Positions 25,818-34,166 of a stretch of 64,000 nt of DNA are shown here, in pieces (the stretch's first letter is position 1; every line of letters begins with the position of its first letter). The notes below the pieces were generated by a model. That model worked only from the letters and a program-made list of their open reading frames with translations, made no database searches and had not been told where the DNA came from. Source of the stretch: Novosphingobium kaempferiae (GTDB lineage Bacteria; Pseudomonadota; Alphaproteobacteria; Sphingomonadales; Sphingomonadaceae); the NCBI RefSeq assembly GCF_021227995.1, contig NZ_CP089301.1, forward strand, positions 3,844,001 to 3,908,000. The letters run 5' to 3'. The translations under genes were made by a program, and so were the position numbers.

Positions 25818-26477
25818 ATGCGCATACTGGTGATCGAGGACGACGCGGCTCTCAGCGATGAAATCGCCCGCGCCCTGCGGGCGGAGAACTTCGCGGTCGA
25901 TGTCGCCGCGAACGGGGAGGATGGGCGCCATCTGGGCGCGACCGAGCGGTACGATGCAGCGGTGCTCGACCTCGGATTGCCGAAGGTGGATGGGCTGACG
26001 GTGCTGCAATCCTGGCGTGCCGAAGGGCAGGCGCTGCCCGTGCTGATCCTGACCGCGCGCGATGCCTGGGCGGAGAAGGTCGCCGGGTTCAAGGCGGGCG
26101 CGGACGATTACCTCATCAAGCCGTTCCGCGTGCAGGAACTGATCCTGCGCCTGCGCGCGCTGGTGCGCCGGTCGAGCGGCCATGCCTCGAACAAGGTGAC
26201 CTGCGGCGCGCTGGAGTTCGACGTGCAGCTTGGCCACTTCGAGATGGACGGTCTGCCGGTGCGGCTGACCGCGTTCGAGTGGCGCGTGCTCTCCGCGCTG
26301 ATGCTGCGCAAGGACACCGTGGTGGACCGGCGCGAACTGCTCGACCGGGTCTACGAGTACGACGCGGACGTCGATTCCAACTCGCTGGAGGTCATCGTCG
26401 GTCGCCTGCGCCGCAAGATCGGCGCGGACATGATCCGCACGATCCGGGGGCGCGGCTACCTGCTGACGGCTGACTGA
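25818..26477 (+). CDS. OmpR/PhoP-type response regulator
   Basis: A 219-aa two-component regulator. The receiver domain (1-120) starts MRILVIEDDAALSDEIA, with the phospho-acceptor Asp in DAAVLDLGLPKVDGL, Thr in ILTARDAW and Lys in DYLIKPF. The C-terminal OmpR winged helix (about 125-218) has LTAFEWRVLSALMLRKDTVV and RLRRKIGADMIRTIRGRGYL. It resembles the PhoP/QseB group. The partner kinase is encoded on the opposite strand, with stops only 4 bp apart, so the pair is not a simple operon. Confidence 0.94.
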   Translation: MRILVIEDDAALSDEIARALRAENFAVDVAANGEDGRHLGATERYDAAVLDLGLPKVDGLTVLQSWRAEGQALPVLILTARDAWAEKVAGFKAGADDYLIKPFRVQELILRLRALVRRSSGHASNKVTCGALEFDVQLGHFEMDGLPVRLTAFEWRVLSALMLRKDTVVDRRELLDRVYEYDADVDSNSLEVIVGRLRRKIGADMIRTIRGRGYLLTAD

Positions 26478-26481
26478 GGGT

Positions 26482-27816
26482 TCAACGCGGCAAGGTCAGG
26501 CACAGGCGCAATCCGCCCATCGACGAGCGGTCGAGATCGAGCGCGCCGCCATGTAGTTCGGCGAGTTCGCGGGCGATGGGCAGGCCGAAGCCGTGGCCTT
26601 CCTCGCGCTCGTCGAGGCGGCGGCCAGGCACCAGCGCCTGATCGATGGCTTCGGCGGAAATGCCCGGCCCATCGTCCTCGATGACGATGCGGACCATGTT
26701 GCCTGTCTCCCGAGCCGACAGCCGGATTTCGCGCGCGGCCCACTTCCACGCATTGTCGAGCAGGTTGCCGAGCATCTCGGCCAGATCCTGCGGATCGCTC
26801 CTGACCGCGAGATCGGGGGCGATGTCGGCGGTGAAGGCGATGTGCCGGTCCGCGTGGATGCGCCCGAGCGCAAGGACCAGTTCGTCAACGCTTTCGCCGA
26901 GCGGCACCGGCGTACCGCCCGGCGATCCCGGCGCTGCGGCGCGGGCGCGGCCGAGGTGGTGGCGGATCGCACCGTCGATCTGGCCGACCAGTTCGCCAAG
27001 CTGTCCCGAAGGATCGCAGCCCGGCTCGGCCACGCGAATGCTCAGCGTCGCCAGCGGCGTCTTGAGGCTGTGCGCGAGGTTGGAGACATGGCCTCTGGCG
27101 CGTGCCAAGGCGGCCTCGTTCTCGTCGAGCAGGGCGTTGAGTTCCTGCGCCAGTGGCGCGAGTTCGGCGGGCTGGCGCGCGGGCACCCGGTCGAGCGAGC
27201 CGTCGCGCACGGCGGTCAGCGCCTTGCGCAACCGCGCCAGCGGCGCCAGCCCGAAGTGCAACTGCGCGAACGTCGCCGCCAGCAGCGCGACGCTCAGCCC
27301 GCCGAGGATGAGCAGGATCGGTGTCAGCGCTCTCTCCAGCATGCCGGAGAACACCCGCGCGGGCGCGAAGGCGGTGATGCGGATGGTGCCAGCGGCGGTG
27401 CGGTTCTCCAGCGTGCGCACGTAGGAATCCGGCGTGCGGCCCGCGAGCAGGCTCTCGTCGCCGCCCCGGAAATGCCCCTCGCGCCCCGGCGGCCCTTCCC
27501 AGCTGATATCGTCGAGGCGCGAGACGTCACGCGATGCGTAGACGCGCGTGGGCGTCTCGATCTGCCAGCCCCAGCCGCGCCGGTGCTGCGTGAACGGGCC
27601 GAGTTCGGTGAGCATCGCGCCGTCCACGCTTCCGTCGGCGCGGACGCTGCGCAGCAACAGCGCGATCTGCGCATCGAGCCGCTCGTTGAGGCTGCGGCGC
27701 ACCAGATCGTAGACGCCCTCGCGGATCAGCAGCGCCGCGAGCAGCAGCGCGACGCCGGTCAGCGCCACTCCGGCCATCAGCAACCGGGCGCGGATCGAGC
27801 GCGGAAGCAGCTTCAT
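26482..27816 (-). CDS. PhoQ-like sensor histidine kinase
   Basis: A 444-aa inner-membrane kinase. TM1 is about residues 8-32 (LLMAGVALTGVALLLAALLI), a periplasmic sensor about 33-145, TM2 about 150-175 (ILLILGGLSVALLAATFAQL), then a HAMP-like segment. The H-box NLAHSLKTPLATLSIRV matches the PhoQ type (His in LAHSLKTP); N-box NLLDNAWKWA, G1 VIEDDGPGIS, G2 GHGFGLPIARELAELHGG. It should phosphorylate the convergent response regulator. The start ATG at 27816 begins MKLLPRSIRARL, immediately before TM1; no strong ribosome-binding site. Confidence 0.92.
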   Translation of the reverse strand: MKLLPRSIRARLLMAGVALTGVALLLAALLIREGVYDLVRRSLNERLDAQIALLLRSVRADGSVDGAMLTELGPFTQHRRGWGWQIETPTRVYASRDVSRLDDISWEGPPGREGHFRGGDESLLAGRTPDSYVRTLENRTAAGTIRITAFAPARVFSGMLERALTPILLILGGLSVALLAATFAQLHFGLAPLARLRKALTAVRDGSLDRVPARQPAELAPLAQELNALLDENEAALARARGHVSNLAHSLKTPLATLSIRVAEPGCDPSGQLGELVGQIDGAIRHHLGRARAAAPGSPGGTPVPLGESVDELVLALGRIHADRHIAFTADIAPDLAVRSDPQDLAEMLGNLLDNAWKWAAREIRLSARETGNMVRIVIEDDGPGISAEAIDQALVPGRRLDEREEGHGFGLPIARELAELHGGALDLDRSSMGGLRLCLTLPR

Positions 27817-28023
27817 ATCGGTAGTGCCCCCATGCGCGACGCGTCTTCGCCCAACGCTGCTCGATAGCGTGTTGCTCATATCCCGTGCCCCCCAACCGAA
27901 CCTGAACGCACCCACTGCGACAAATCGAAACGGAAACTGAACCGCACCGTTCAGCCTGCATATGACCTTAGTCGCTATTAATATTCACTATCAACAAGCG
28001 ATACCGCCAAGCCGTGAGGGAAA

Positions 28024-28695
28024 ATGCAGAAGCAGACGATCGATGGGTCGGGCGCGTGCTCGATCGCCGCACGTCGCGCGGGGCGTCCTCTCAGCGTGCT
28101 CACCGTGCTTGAACGGCGCGTCGTTGCCCTCCTGCGCACCGCCGGTGACGTTCAGCACGGTCTAGGTTCAGTTCAGTCACCCCTTCGCGGCATCCTCGAA
28201 CGCCTTGCCGACGAGGTGGAAATCAACGGTCTCGTCGTCTTCGGAGAGCAATCGCGCTTCGTCAGCGACGACGAAATCGCCATCCTGAGCTGGCTGTCGA
28301 TGCTCCAGCGCCCGTCCCAATCGGCCCATCTGCACATGGCCAATCCCTTCCAGCAGGCCCTGCGCGCGCTCGCCGACGCGCTTCTGGATGAGGATCGCCG
28401 CCTGCCCGCACGCTCGATTCTGGCCGAGGATCGGATCGCGCGAGAAGGCTGTTTTCGCATGGAATTTCAGCCGGATACCGCTGCCGACCCGGTGCCGGAT
28501 GCGGGTGCGGAAAGCGCCGAGGCACGGGCGCTCGCGCTCGTCGAGCGCTGCCGGTTCGCCACCGCCTCGCAGTTCCGCGCGCTCGGCATCTCCACCCAGA
28601 AGCTGAGCCGCCTATGCCGTCGCGGCTATGTCGAGCGGGTCGCGCTCGGCCTCTACAAGAAACCGGGGGCCTCGGGCGCCATGCTCGCGTCCTAG
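28024..28695 (+). CDS. Hypothetical protein with C-terminal winged-helix-like segment
   Basis: A 223-aa soluble protein; GAGGG precedes the ATG. The N-terminal 150 residues (VLERRVVALLRTAGDVQHG, ILSWLSMLQRPSQSAHLHMA) match nothing I recognise. Residues about 170-215 (ALVERCRFATASQFRALGIS, QKLSRLCRRGYVERVALGLY) look like the small winged helix at the N-terminus of AbiEi-type antitoxins. No toxin partner is adjacent. It is divergent from the sensor kinase and precedes the siderophore receptor by 75 bp. Role unknown. Confidence 0.65.
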   Translation: MQKQTIDGSGACSIAARRAGRPLSVLTVLERRVVALLRTAGDVQHGLGSVQSPLRGILERLADEVEINGLVVFGEQSRFVSDDEIAILSWLSMLQRPSQSAHLHMANPFQQALRALADALLDEDRRLPARSILAEDRIAREGCFRMEFQPDTAADPVPDAGAESAEARALALVERCRFATASQFRALGISTQKLSRLCRRGYVERVALGLYKKPGASGAMLAS

Positions 28696-28770
28696 ACCCC
28701 GTCATCGACGCCGCGATCCATCGGCGAAAAACCAAATAAATCAGGTGTTAATCCAACCAAGGGGGCTCTC

Positions 28771-31113
28771 TTGTCCAATTCCCGTATCCGTCGTTCACCC
28801 TCCCGGGTCGCCCCGGCCTATCTGGCGCTTGCCTGCGTCGGCTTCGCGTCCGCGCCCGCACTGGCGCAGGACGCCAAGGAGGATACGACGCCCAGCCTCG
28901 GCGGCGTGACCGTCTCCGACACCGCGATCGAGGAGACCCCCTACAAGGTCGATCGCGCGGCATCGCCCAAGTACACCGCGCCGCTGCTCGACACGCCCAA
29001 GTCGATCGTCGTCCTGCCCTCCGAAGTGATCCGCGAAAGCGGCTCCACCACGTTCGTCGAGGCGCTGCGCACGGTACCGGGCATCACCTTCGGCGCCGGT
29101 GAAGGCGGCAACCCGCAGGGCGACCGTCCCTTCATCCGCGGCTTCGACGCACAGGGCAGCACCTATATCGACGGCATCCGCAGCGTCGGCGGCCAGTCGC
29201 GCGAGATCTTCGCGGTCGAACAGATCGAAGTGGTCAAGGGCGGCGATTCCACCATGGGCGGTCGCGGCAGCGCCGGCGGCAGCCTCAACCTCGTCAGCAA
29301 GATGGCGCATCTGGGCACCGATGCCCGCGCCGACCTCAGCTACGGCACCGACGACTACAAGCGCGCGACCATCGACGCAAACTACCAGATCGGCGAGACC
29401 GCTGCGATTCGCCTGAACGGCATGTGGCACGATGCCGACGTCGCCAAGCGCGATGTCGTCACCTACAACCGCTGGGGCATCTCCCCCTCGGCCGCGCTGG
29501 GCCTCGGCACCTCGACCCGCGCCTTCGTGAACTATTATCACATGCAGAGCGACGACATCCCCGATCCGGGCATCCCGTTCGAGCGTTCGGCGGGTCAGGT
29601 CACGTCCACCTCGCTGCTGCACATCGGCCCGGCCGAAGTCGTCAACGGGCAGAAGGTCGACCGCAGCAACTTCTACGGCCTCGCCAACCGCGACTTCCGC
29701 AAGACCAACGTCGACGAGTTCCTGATGCGTGCGGAGCATGATCTGACCGACCGGATCAGGCTGCGCGGCACGACCAAGTACGCCAACGTCAAGCAGGCCT
29801 ACATCATCACCCAGCCGGACGACAGCCAGGGCAATGTCCAGAACGGCCTCGTCTGGCGCCGTGCGAACTCGCGCTGGAGCGACGTGGACTCCATGGTCGG
29901 CCAGATCGACCTTTCGGGCACGTTCGACACCGGCGGGATCGAGCATTCGTTCTCGGCAGGCGTCGAGGCGAGCTGGGAGCAGTCGAAGCGGGGCAACTTC
30001 GCGGTCAACACCAACGTCACCTCGGTCAACACCGGTGCCGGGCGCTGCAGCGCCGCGCAGCAGGCGGCGTTCAACTGCACCAGCCTGTTCAACCCGAACC
30101 CCTACGACAACTGGCAGAACATCCCGGTCGGCGGCACCACCGGCGTTCCGATCACCCGCAGCGCCGCCACCGCCAAGACCGAGGCGACGACCTACGCGAT
30201 CTACGCGCTGGACACGATCAGCTTCTCGGATTCGCTGAAGCTGAACCTCGGCATCCGCCAGGACTGGTACAAGACGGTCCAGACCACGATCCCGACCACC
30301 ACCGCCGCGCCGGTGCTGGAGAAGAAGGACAACTTCCTGAACTATCAGGCGGGTCTGGTGTTCAAGCCGATGTCCAACGGCAGCCTCTACGTATCCTACG
30401 CCAAGTCGACCACGCCTCCGGGCAGCCTCGTCGGCGAAGGGCAGGAAGGCAACGCGATCGCGCTGACCACGCTTGACGACCTCAAGGCGGAAAGCACCAA
30501 GTCCTACGAAGTCGGCACCAAGTGGGATTTCATGGATTCCGCGCTCGGCCTCAGCCTCGCCGTGTTCCGCACCGAAACCAAGAACGCCCGCACCACCGGC
30601 GCCAACGGCCTCCTCGAATATGTCGGCGAGCGTCGCATCCAGGGTGTTGAGGTCGGCTTCAACGGCAAGCCGCTGCCGTTCTGGAGCATCTTCGGCGGTT
30701 ACACCTACATGGACTCCGAAGTGCGCAGCATCGGCACCAACGTCACGCCGACCACGGCGTTCGCGCTGGGCAAGCCGTTCCCCAATACGCCCAAGCACAG
30801 CTTCACGACCTGGACCACGTTCGACATCGCCGGGCGTTTCCAGATCGGCGGCGGCGCGATCTACAACTCGAAGCAGTACGGCAGCTTCGGCAACGCCGTT
30901 ATCGCCGGCACCAACAACACCATCGTCCGCTCGATCCCCAGCTACTGGCGCTTCGATGCAACCGCTGCGATGGACGTCACCGATAAGATCGCGCTGCGTG
31001 TCAACGTGCAGAACCTCGCGAACAAGCGGTATTACGACCGTACCTACACCACGCACTTCGTGAACATCGCGCCGGGCCGTTCGGCCTTCGCGACGCTCTC
31101 GCTGAAATACTAA
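28771..31113 (+). CDS. TonB-dependent siderophore receptor (Fiu/catecholate type)
   Basis: A 780-aa outer-membrane receptor. The signal peptide is about 1-33 (LALACVGFASAPALAQ). The plug contains PKSIVVLPSEVIRESGST, FVEALRTVPGITFGAGEGG, RPFIRGFDAQGSTYIDGIR and IEVVKGGDSTMGGRGSAGG. The barrel runs to the C-terminal RSAFATLSLKY. The plug motifs match the Fiu branch of catecholate ferric-siderophore receptors. The start is a TTG at 28771 with AAGGGGG upstream. No clear Fur box was found in the 75-bp upstream gap, so iron control is expected from the family but not seen. Confidence 0.9.
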   Translation: MSNSRIRRSPSRVAPAYLALACVGFASAPALAQDAKEDTTPSLGGVTVSDTAIEETPYKVDRAASPKYTAPLLDTPKSIVVLPSEVIRESGSTTFVEALRTVPGITFGAGEGGNPQGDRPFIRGFDAQGSTYIDGIRSVGGQSREIFAVEQIEVVKGGDSTMGGRGSAGGSLNLVSKMAHLGTDARADLSYGTDDYKRATIDANYQIGETAAIRLNGMWHDADVAKRDVVTYNRWGISPSAALGLGTSTRAFVNYYHMQSDDIPDPGIPFERSAGQVTSTSLLHIGPAEVVNGQKVDRSNFYGLANRDFRKTNVDEFLMRAEHDLTDRIRLRGTTKYANVKQAYIITQPDDSQGNVQNGLVWRRANSRWSDVDSMVGQIDLSGTFDTGGIEHSFSAGVEASWEQSKRGNFAVNTNVTSVNTGAGRCSAAQQAAFNCTSLFNPNPYDNWQNIPVGGTTGVPITRSAATAKTEATTYAIYALDTISFSDSLKLNLGIRQDWYKTVQTTIPTTTAAPVLEKKDNFLNYQAGLVFKPMSNGSLYVSYAKSTTPPGSLVGEGQEGNAIALTTLDDLKAESTKSYEVGTKWDFMDSALGLSLAVFRTETKNARTTGANGLLEYVGERRIQGVEVGFNGKPLPFWSIFGGYTYMDSEVRSIGTNVTPTTAFALGKPFPNTPKHSFTTWTTFDIAGRFQIGGGAIYNSKQYGSFGNAVIAGTNNTIVRSIPSYWRFDATAAMDVTDKIALRVNVQNLANKRYYDRTYTTHFVNIAPGRSAFATLSLKY

Positions 31114-31161
31114 GGACAGAAGCTCGGTGTCGTCCGTATGGGCGGCACCGACTTTTCCCGC

Positions 31162-32223
31162 TCAATATCCGAAGAAGCGCTTGAGCCCGAGCGCCTTGAG
31201 GCCGCGACGGTAGGTCATGGAGCTCATGTCTGCCGGGATGTGTCCTTCGTCGCCGGGATCCAGCGGCAGCCATTCGGGCATCTGGGCTTCGACGATGGCC
31301 TTGTCTTCCTCGAAGATGCGCTGGTTGAAGTCGTAGACGTCCTGCACCGGCAGGTCGGTATCGAAGTTGCGCGCGATCGGGGCGAACAGGCGCGTCAATT
31401 TGGCCGAGACCGGCGAGGCGGCGTTCATGATGACGAGCCGGTCCTTGTCGGGGAAATGGATTTCCAGCGTGGCGGTGAAGGGCAGGTGGCAGCGGAAGTG
31501 CCGCAGCCACTGGAAGTCGAGCACGCCGCGCTGCGTCAGGCCGATCGGATAGTTGCCGACGCTGCTCCAGTATTCGGCCTCGAAGCCATACTCGGTGCGC
31601 CTGGGGGCATAGGCAGGCACTTCGGCATTGTCGGGATCGGCGAAGGTCTCGGTATGGACGAAGGCGAAGTGCGCGACGTCGAGGAAGCCTTCGAGCTGGC
31701 GCCCGGCAAAGCCGTTGATGTCGATCCACGGGCAGGTGATCTGCTGGAATTCCGGCTCGTCCCAGTGCGGCATGTCGGGGATGGCGCCGGGCGGGGGCGT
31801 GTCGCCCTCCGCGTCGAGGCAGGTCCAGATCAGGCCGTAGCGTTCGAAGCTCGGGTAGGTGCGCAAGTGCAGCCGCGCGGGAATGTCGCGCGAAGGATGG
31901 GCCGGGACGTGGACGCACTTGCCGCCGCCGCCGAACTTCAGCCCGTGGTAGGGGCAGATGATGCCGTCTTCCTGCTGCGCGCCGAGGCTTAGCGGCACGC
32001 CGCGGTGCGGGCAGACGTTGGTGGCGATGACGACCTCGTCCCCGGCCTTGTAGATCACCAGCGGCTGGTCGAGCAGTCTGGTGCCGATCGGCTTCGGCCC
32101 GACCTCTCTGGCGAGGGCGACGGGATACCAGTGGCGGGCAAGGATGAACCAGTCTTCGGGATCGAAGGTGCAGCCCAGCGGCAGCGATGGGCGCGCGGTG
32201 TCGATGGCGGCGGCGGTGGCCAT
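31162..32223 (-). CDS. Rieske [2Fe-2S] ring-hydroxylating oxygenase, alpha-subunit-like
   Basis: A 353-aa non-haem iron oxygenase. The Rieske cluster ligands are C-P-H-R-G in [11 protein letters not shown] and C-P-Y-H-G in [12 protein letters not shown] (about residues 65-90). The mononuclear iron site is in [18 protein letters not shown] (His-x4-His with a C-terminal acidic residue). It resembles single-component or ketosynthase-type oxygenases (vanillate O-demethylase/dicamba monooxygenase group), which need a separate reductase not encoded here. Substrate unknown. The ATG at 32223 has GGAAG upstream. Divergent from the aldehyde dehydrogenase. Confidence 0.88.
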   Translation of the reverse strand: MATAAAIDTARPSLPLGCTFDPEDWFILARHWYPVALAREVGPKPIGTRLLDQPLVIYKAGDEVVIATNVCPHRGVPLSLGAQQEDGIICPYHGLKFGGGGKCVHVPAHPSRDIPARLHLRTYPSFERYGLIWTCLDAEGDTPPPGAIPDMPHWDEPEFQQITCPWIDINGFAGRQLEGFLDVAHFAFVHTETFADPDNAEVPAYAPRRTEYGFEAEYWSSVGNYPIGLTQRGVLDFQWLRHFRCHLPFTATLEIHFPDKDRLVIMNAASPVSAKLTRLFAPIARNFDTDLPVQDVYDFNQRIFEEDKAIVEAQMPEWLPLDPGDEGHIPADMSSMTYRRGLKALGLKRFFGY

Positions 32224-32456
32224 GGGAATTCTTCCGTTGTGGAGTGCTGGCCCCCATTTTCGGCGTTTGGACATGCTCTGTAAAACGCAATGATCCGCAC
32301 GTCGTGTTGCGAAAATTAGAGCGGATTGGATTGCCTGGAAACACGCAAGGCGAGGTTGCGCTTCCGCCTTCCAGTTCCGATATGGCGGCCGTCGCGATGC
32401 CCGCTGGCCCCGTCCCATCGACGGAGCCACGGGCGAAACCACTGGAGACTCGTCGC

Positions 32457-33896
32457 ATGGCCTATCTGGATACCCGCCTCTTCATCAACGGCGAATGGAC
32501 CGATGCCACCGACGGAAGGACGCTGGCGGTGCAGAATCCCGCCACCGGCGAGGAGATCGGCCGTGTCGCGCATGCAGGGCGTGCCGACCTCGACCGTGCG
32601 CTTGATGCCGCCCAGCGCGGGTTCGAGGTCTGGCGCGATTACACGCCCGCTGCCCGCAGCCGCATCATGCGCGCCGCCGCCGCTCTCCTGCGCGAGCGGT
32701 CGGGGGACATCGCCCTCCTTCTGACGCAGGAGCAGGGCAAGCCGCTTCCCGAGGCGAAGGGCGAAATCAACGCCGCCGCCGACATCATCGACTGGTTCGC
32801 CGAGGAAGGCTTCCGCGTCTACGGCCGCCTCGTGCCGCACCGTTCCAGCCTGTCGATCCGGCAGATGGTGGTCAAGGATCCGGTCGGCCCGGTCGCCGCG
32901 TTCACGCCCTGGAACTTCCCGGTCAACCAGGTGGTCCGCAAGATCTCGGCGGGCCTGGCCACGGGCTGCTCGCTGATCGTCAAGGCGCCCGAGGAGACCC
33001 CGGCCAGCCCGGCGGCGCTCATCAAGGCGTTCCAAGATGCCGGTCTGCCCGAGGGCGTGCTCGGCCTGGTGTTCGGTGATCCGGCCGAGATTTCCGAATA
33101 CCTGATCGCAAGCCCGATCATCCGCAAGATCACCTTCACGGGATCGACCCCGGTGGGCAAGCTGCTTGCCGGAATGGCGGGCAAGTACATGAAGCGCGTC
33201 TCGATGGAACTGGGCGGTCATGCCCCGGTGATCGTCTGCGAGGACGCCGACGTGGAGCTTGCGGTCAGGAGCGCGGGCAACGCCAAGTTCCGCAACGCCG
33301 GGCAGGTCTGCATCTCGCCGACCCGGTTCCTCGTCCACAACAGCGTCAAGGACCGCTTCGCCGAGGCGCTCTCCACGCTGGCGCAGGGGGTGAAGGTCGG
33401 TGACGGCCTCGCCGAAGGCACGCAGATGGGGCCGCTTGCCAATGCGCGCCGGGTCGCGGCCATGGCCGAGTTCCAGGAGGACGCGGTGGCGCGGGGCGCC
33501 CGGCTGCTGACCGGCGGCGGACGCATCGGCGAAGCGGGCAACTTCTGGTCGCCCACCGTGCTGGCCGACGTTCCGCTCGATGCCCGGCTGTTCAACGACG
33601 AGCCGTTCGGCCCGGTCGCGGGCATCCGCGGGTTCGACAAGCTGGAAGAGGCGATCGCCGAAGCCAACCGCCTCTCGTTCGGCCTTGCCGGCTATGCCTT
33701 CACCAGCAGCCTCGCCAATGCCGACCTGCTGAGCCGCCGGGTCGAAGTGGGCATGCTGTGGATCAACACACCTGCCGCAGCATCGGCGGAACTGCCGTTC
33801 GGCGGCATCAAGGACTCCGGCTACGGCACCGAAGGCGGTCCGGAGGCGCTGGAGAACTACCTGAACATCCGCTCGGTCGTGGTCGCCAACGTCTGA
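32457..33896 (+). CDS. NAD(P)-dependent aldehyde dehydrogenase (succinate-semialdehyde dehydrogenase-like)
   Basis: A 479-aa ALDH-superfamily enzyme oxidising an aldehyde to the acid. Visible motifs are [20 protein letters not shown] (Asn of the oxyanion hole), [19 protein letters not shown], the general base Glu in [11 protein letters not shown] and the nucleophile Cys in [15 protein letters not shown]; the C-terminus has [15 protein letters not shown]. These fit class-3 semialdehyde dehydrogenases (GabD type), though the substrate is uncertain. The start at 32457 is supported by GGAG 9 bp upstream. It is divergent from the Rieske oxygenase and ends before a strong terminator. Confidence 0.9.
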   Translation: MAYLDTRLFINGEWTDATDGRTLAVQNPATGEEIGRVAHAGRADLDRALDAAQRGFEVWRDYTPAARSRIMRAAAALLRERSGDIALLLTQEQGKPLPEAKGEINAAADIIDWFAEEGFRVYGRLVPHRSSLSIRQMVVKDPVGPVAAFTPWNFPVNQVVRKISAGLATGCSLIVKAPEETPASPAALIKAFQDAGLPEGVLGLVFGDPAEISEYLIASPIIRKITFTGSTPVGKLLAGMAGKYMKRVSMELGGHAPVIVCEDADVELAVRSAGNAKFRNAGQVCISPTRFLVHNSVKDRFAEALSTLAQGVKVGDGLAEGTQMGPLANARRVAAMAEFQEDAVARGARLLTGGGRIGEAGNFWSPTVLADVPLDARLFNDEPFGPVAGIRGFDKLEEAIAEANRLSFGLAGYAFTSSLANADLLSRRVEVGMLWINTPAAASAELPFGGIKDSGYGTEGGPEALENYLNIRSVVVANV

Positions 33897-33924
33897 CCCG
33901 ACGCTCCCGACCGCAGGGACATCG

Positions 33925-33959
33925 AAGGCCGCGCCATCGAAAGGTGGCGCGGCCTTTTT
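33925..33959 (+). terminator. Rho-independent terminator after the aldehyde dehydrogenase
   Basis: A perfect 12-bp stem AAGGCCGCGCCA (33925-33936) / TGGCGCGGCCTT (33945-33956) with an 8-nt loop is followed by a T-run to 33959, 29 bp after the stop codon. Confidence 0.9.
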
Positions 33960-34166
33960 CGTTCGAGGGGGCTTGTTGTGGGAGAAGGGCCTTAAAGTGT
34001 CGTCGGAGAACCGTGTTCTCTATCGAAAATCTGCGCTTTCCCCATAAAGCGCGTGTGACCTTCCGCAGGACGCGGAAACACGGGGGAGAAGAGCGGCGGC
34101 AAGGGCATCACGCCGCCGGTCGTATCACGCCCCGCATCCTGTAGGAAAACGGCGGCGCTCCCCGCC

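Noticed and set aside
28696..28770. A Fur box before the Fiu-like receptor
   Set aside because: Expected from the family, but no GATAATGATAATCATTATC-like sequence is visible.
33961..34166. Short plus-strand frame running out of the aldehyde dehydrogenase gene towards 34144
   Set aside because: No ribosome-binding site, no recognisable sequence and it crosses a strong terminator.
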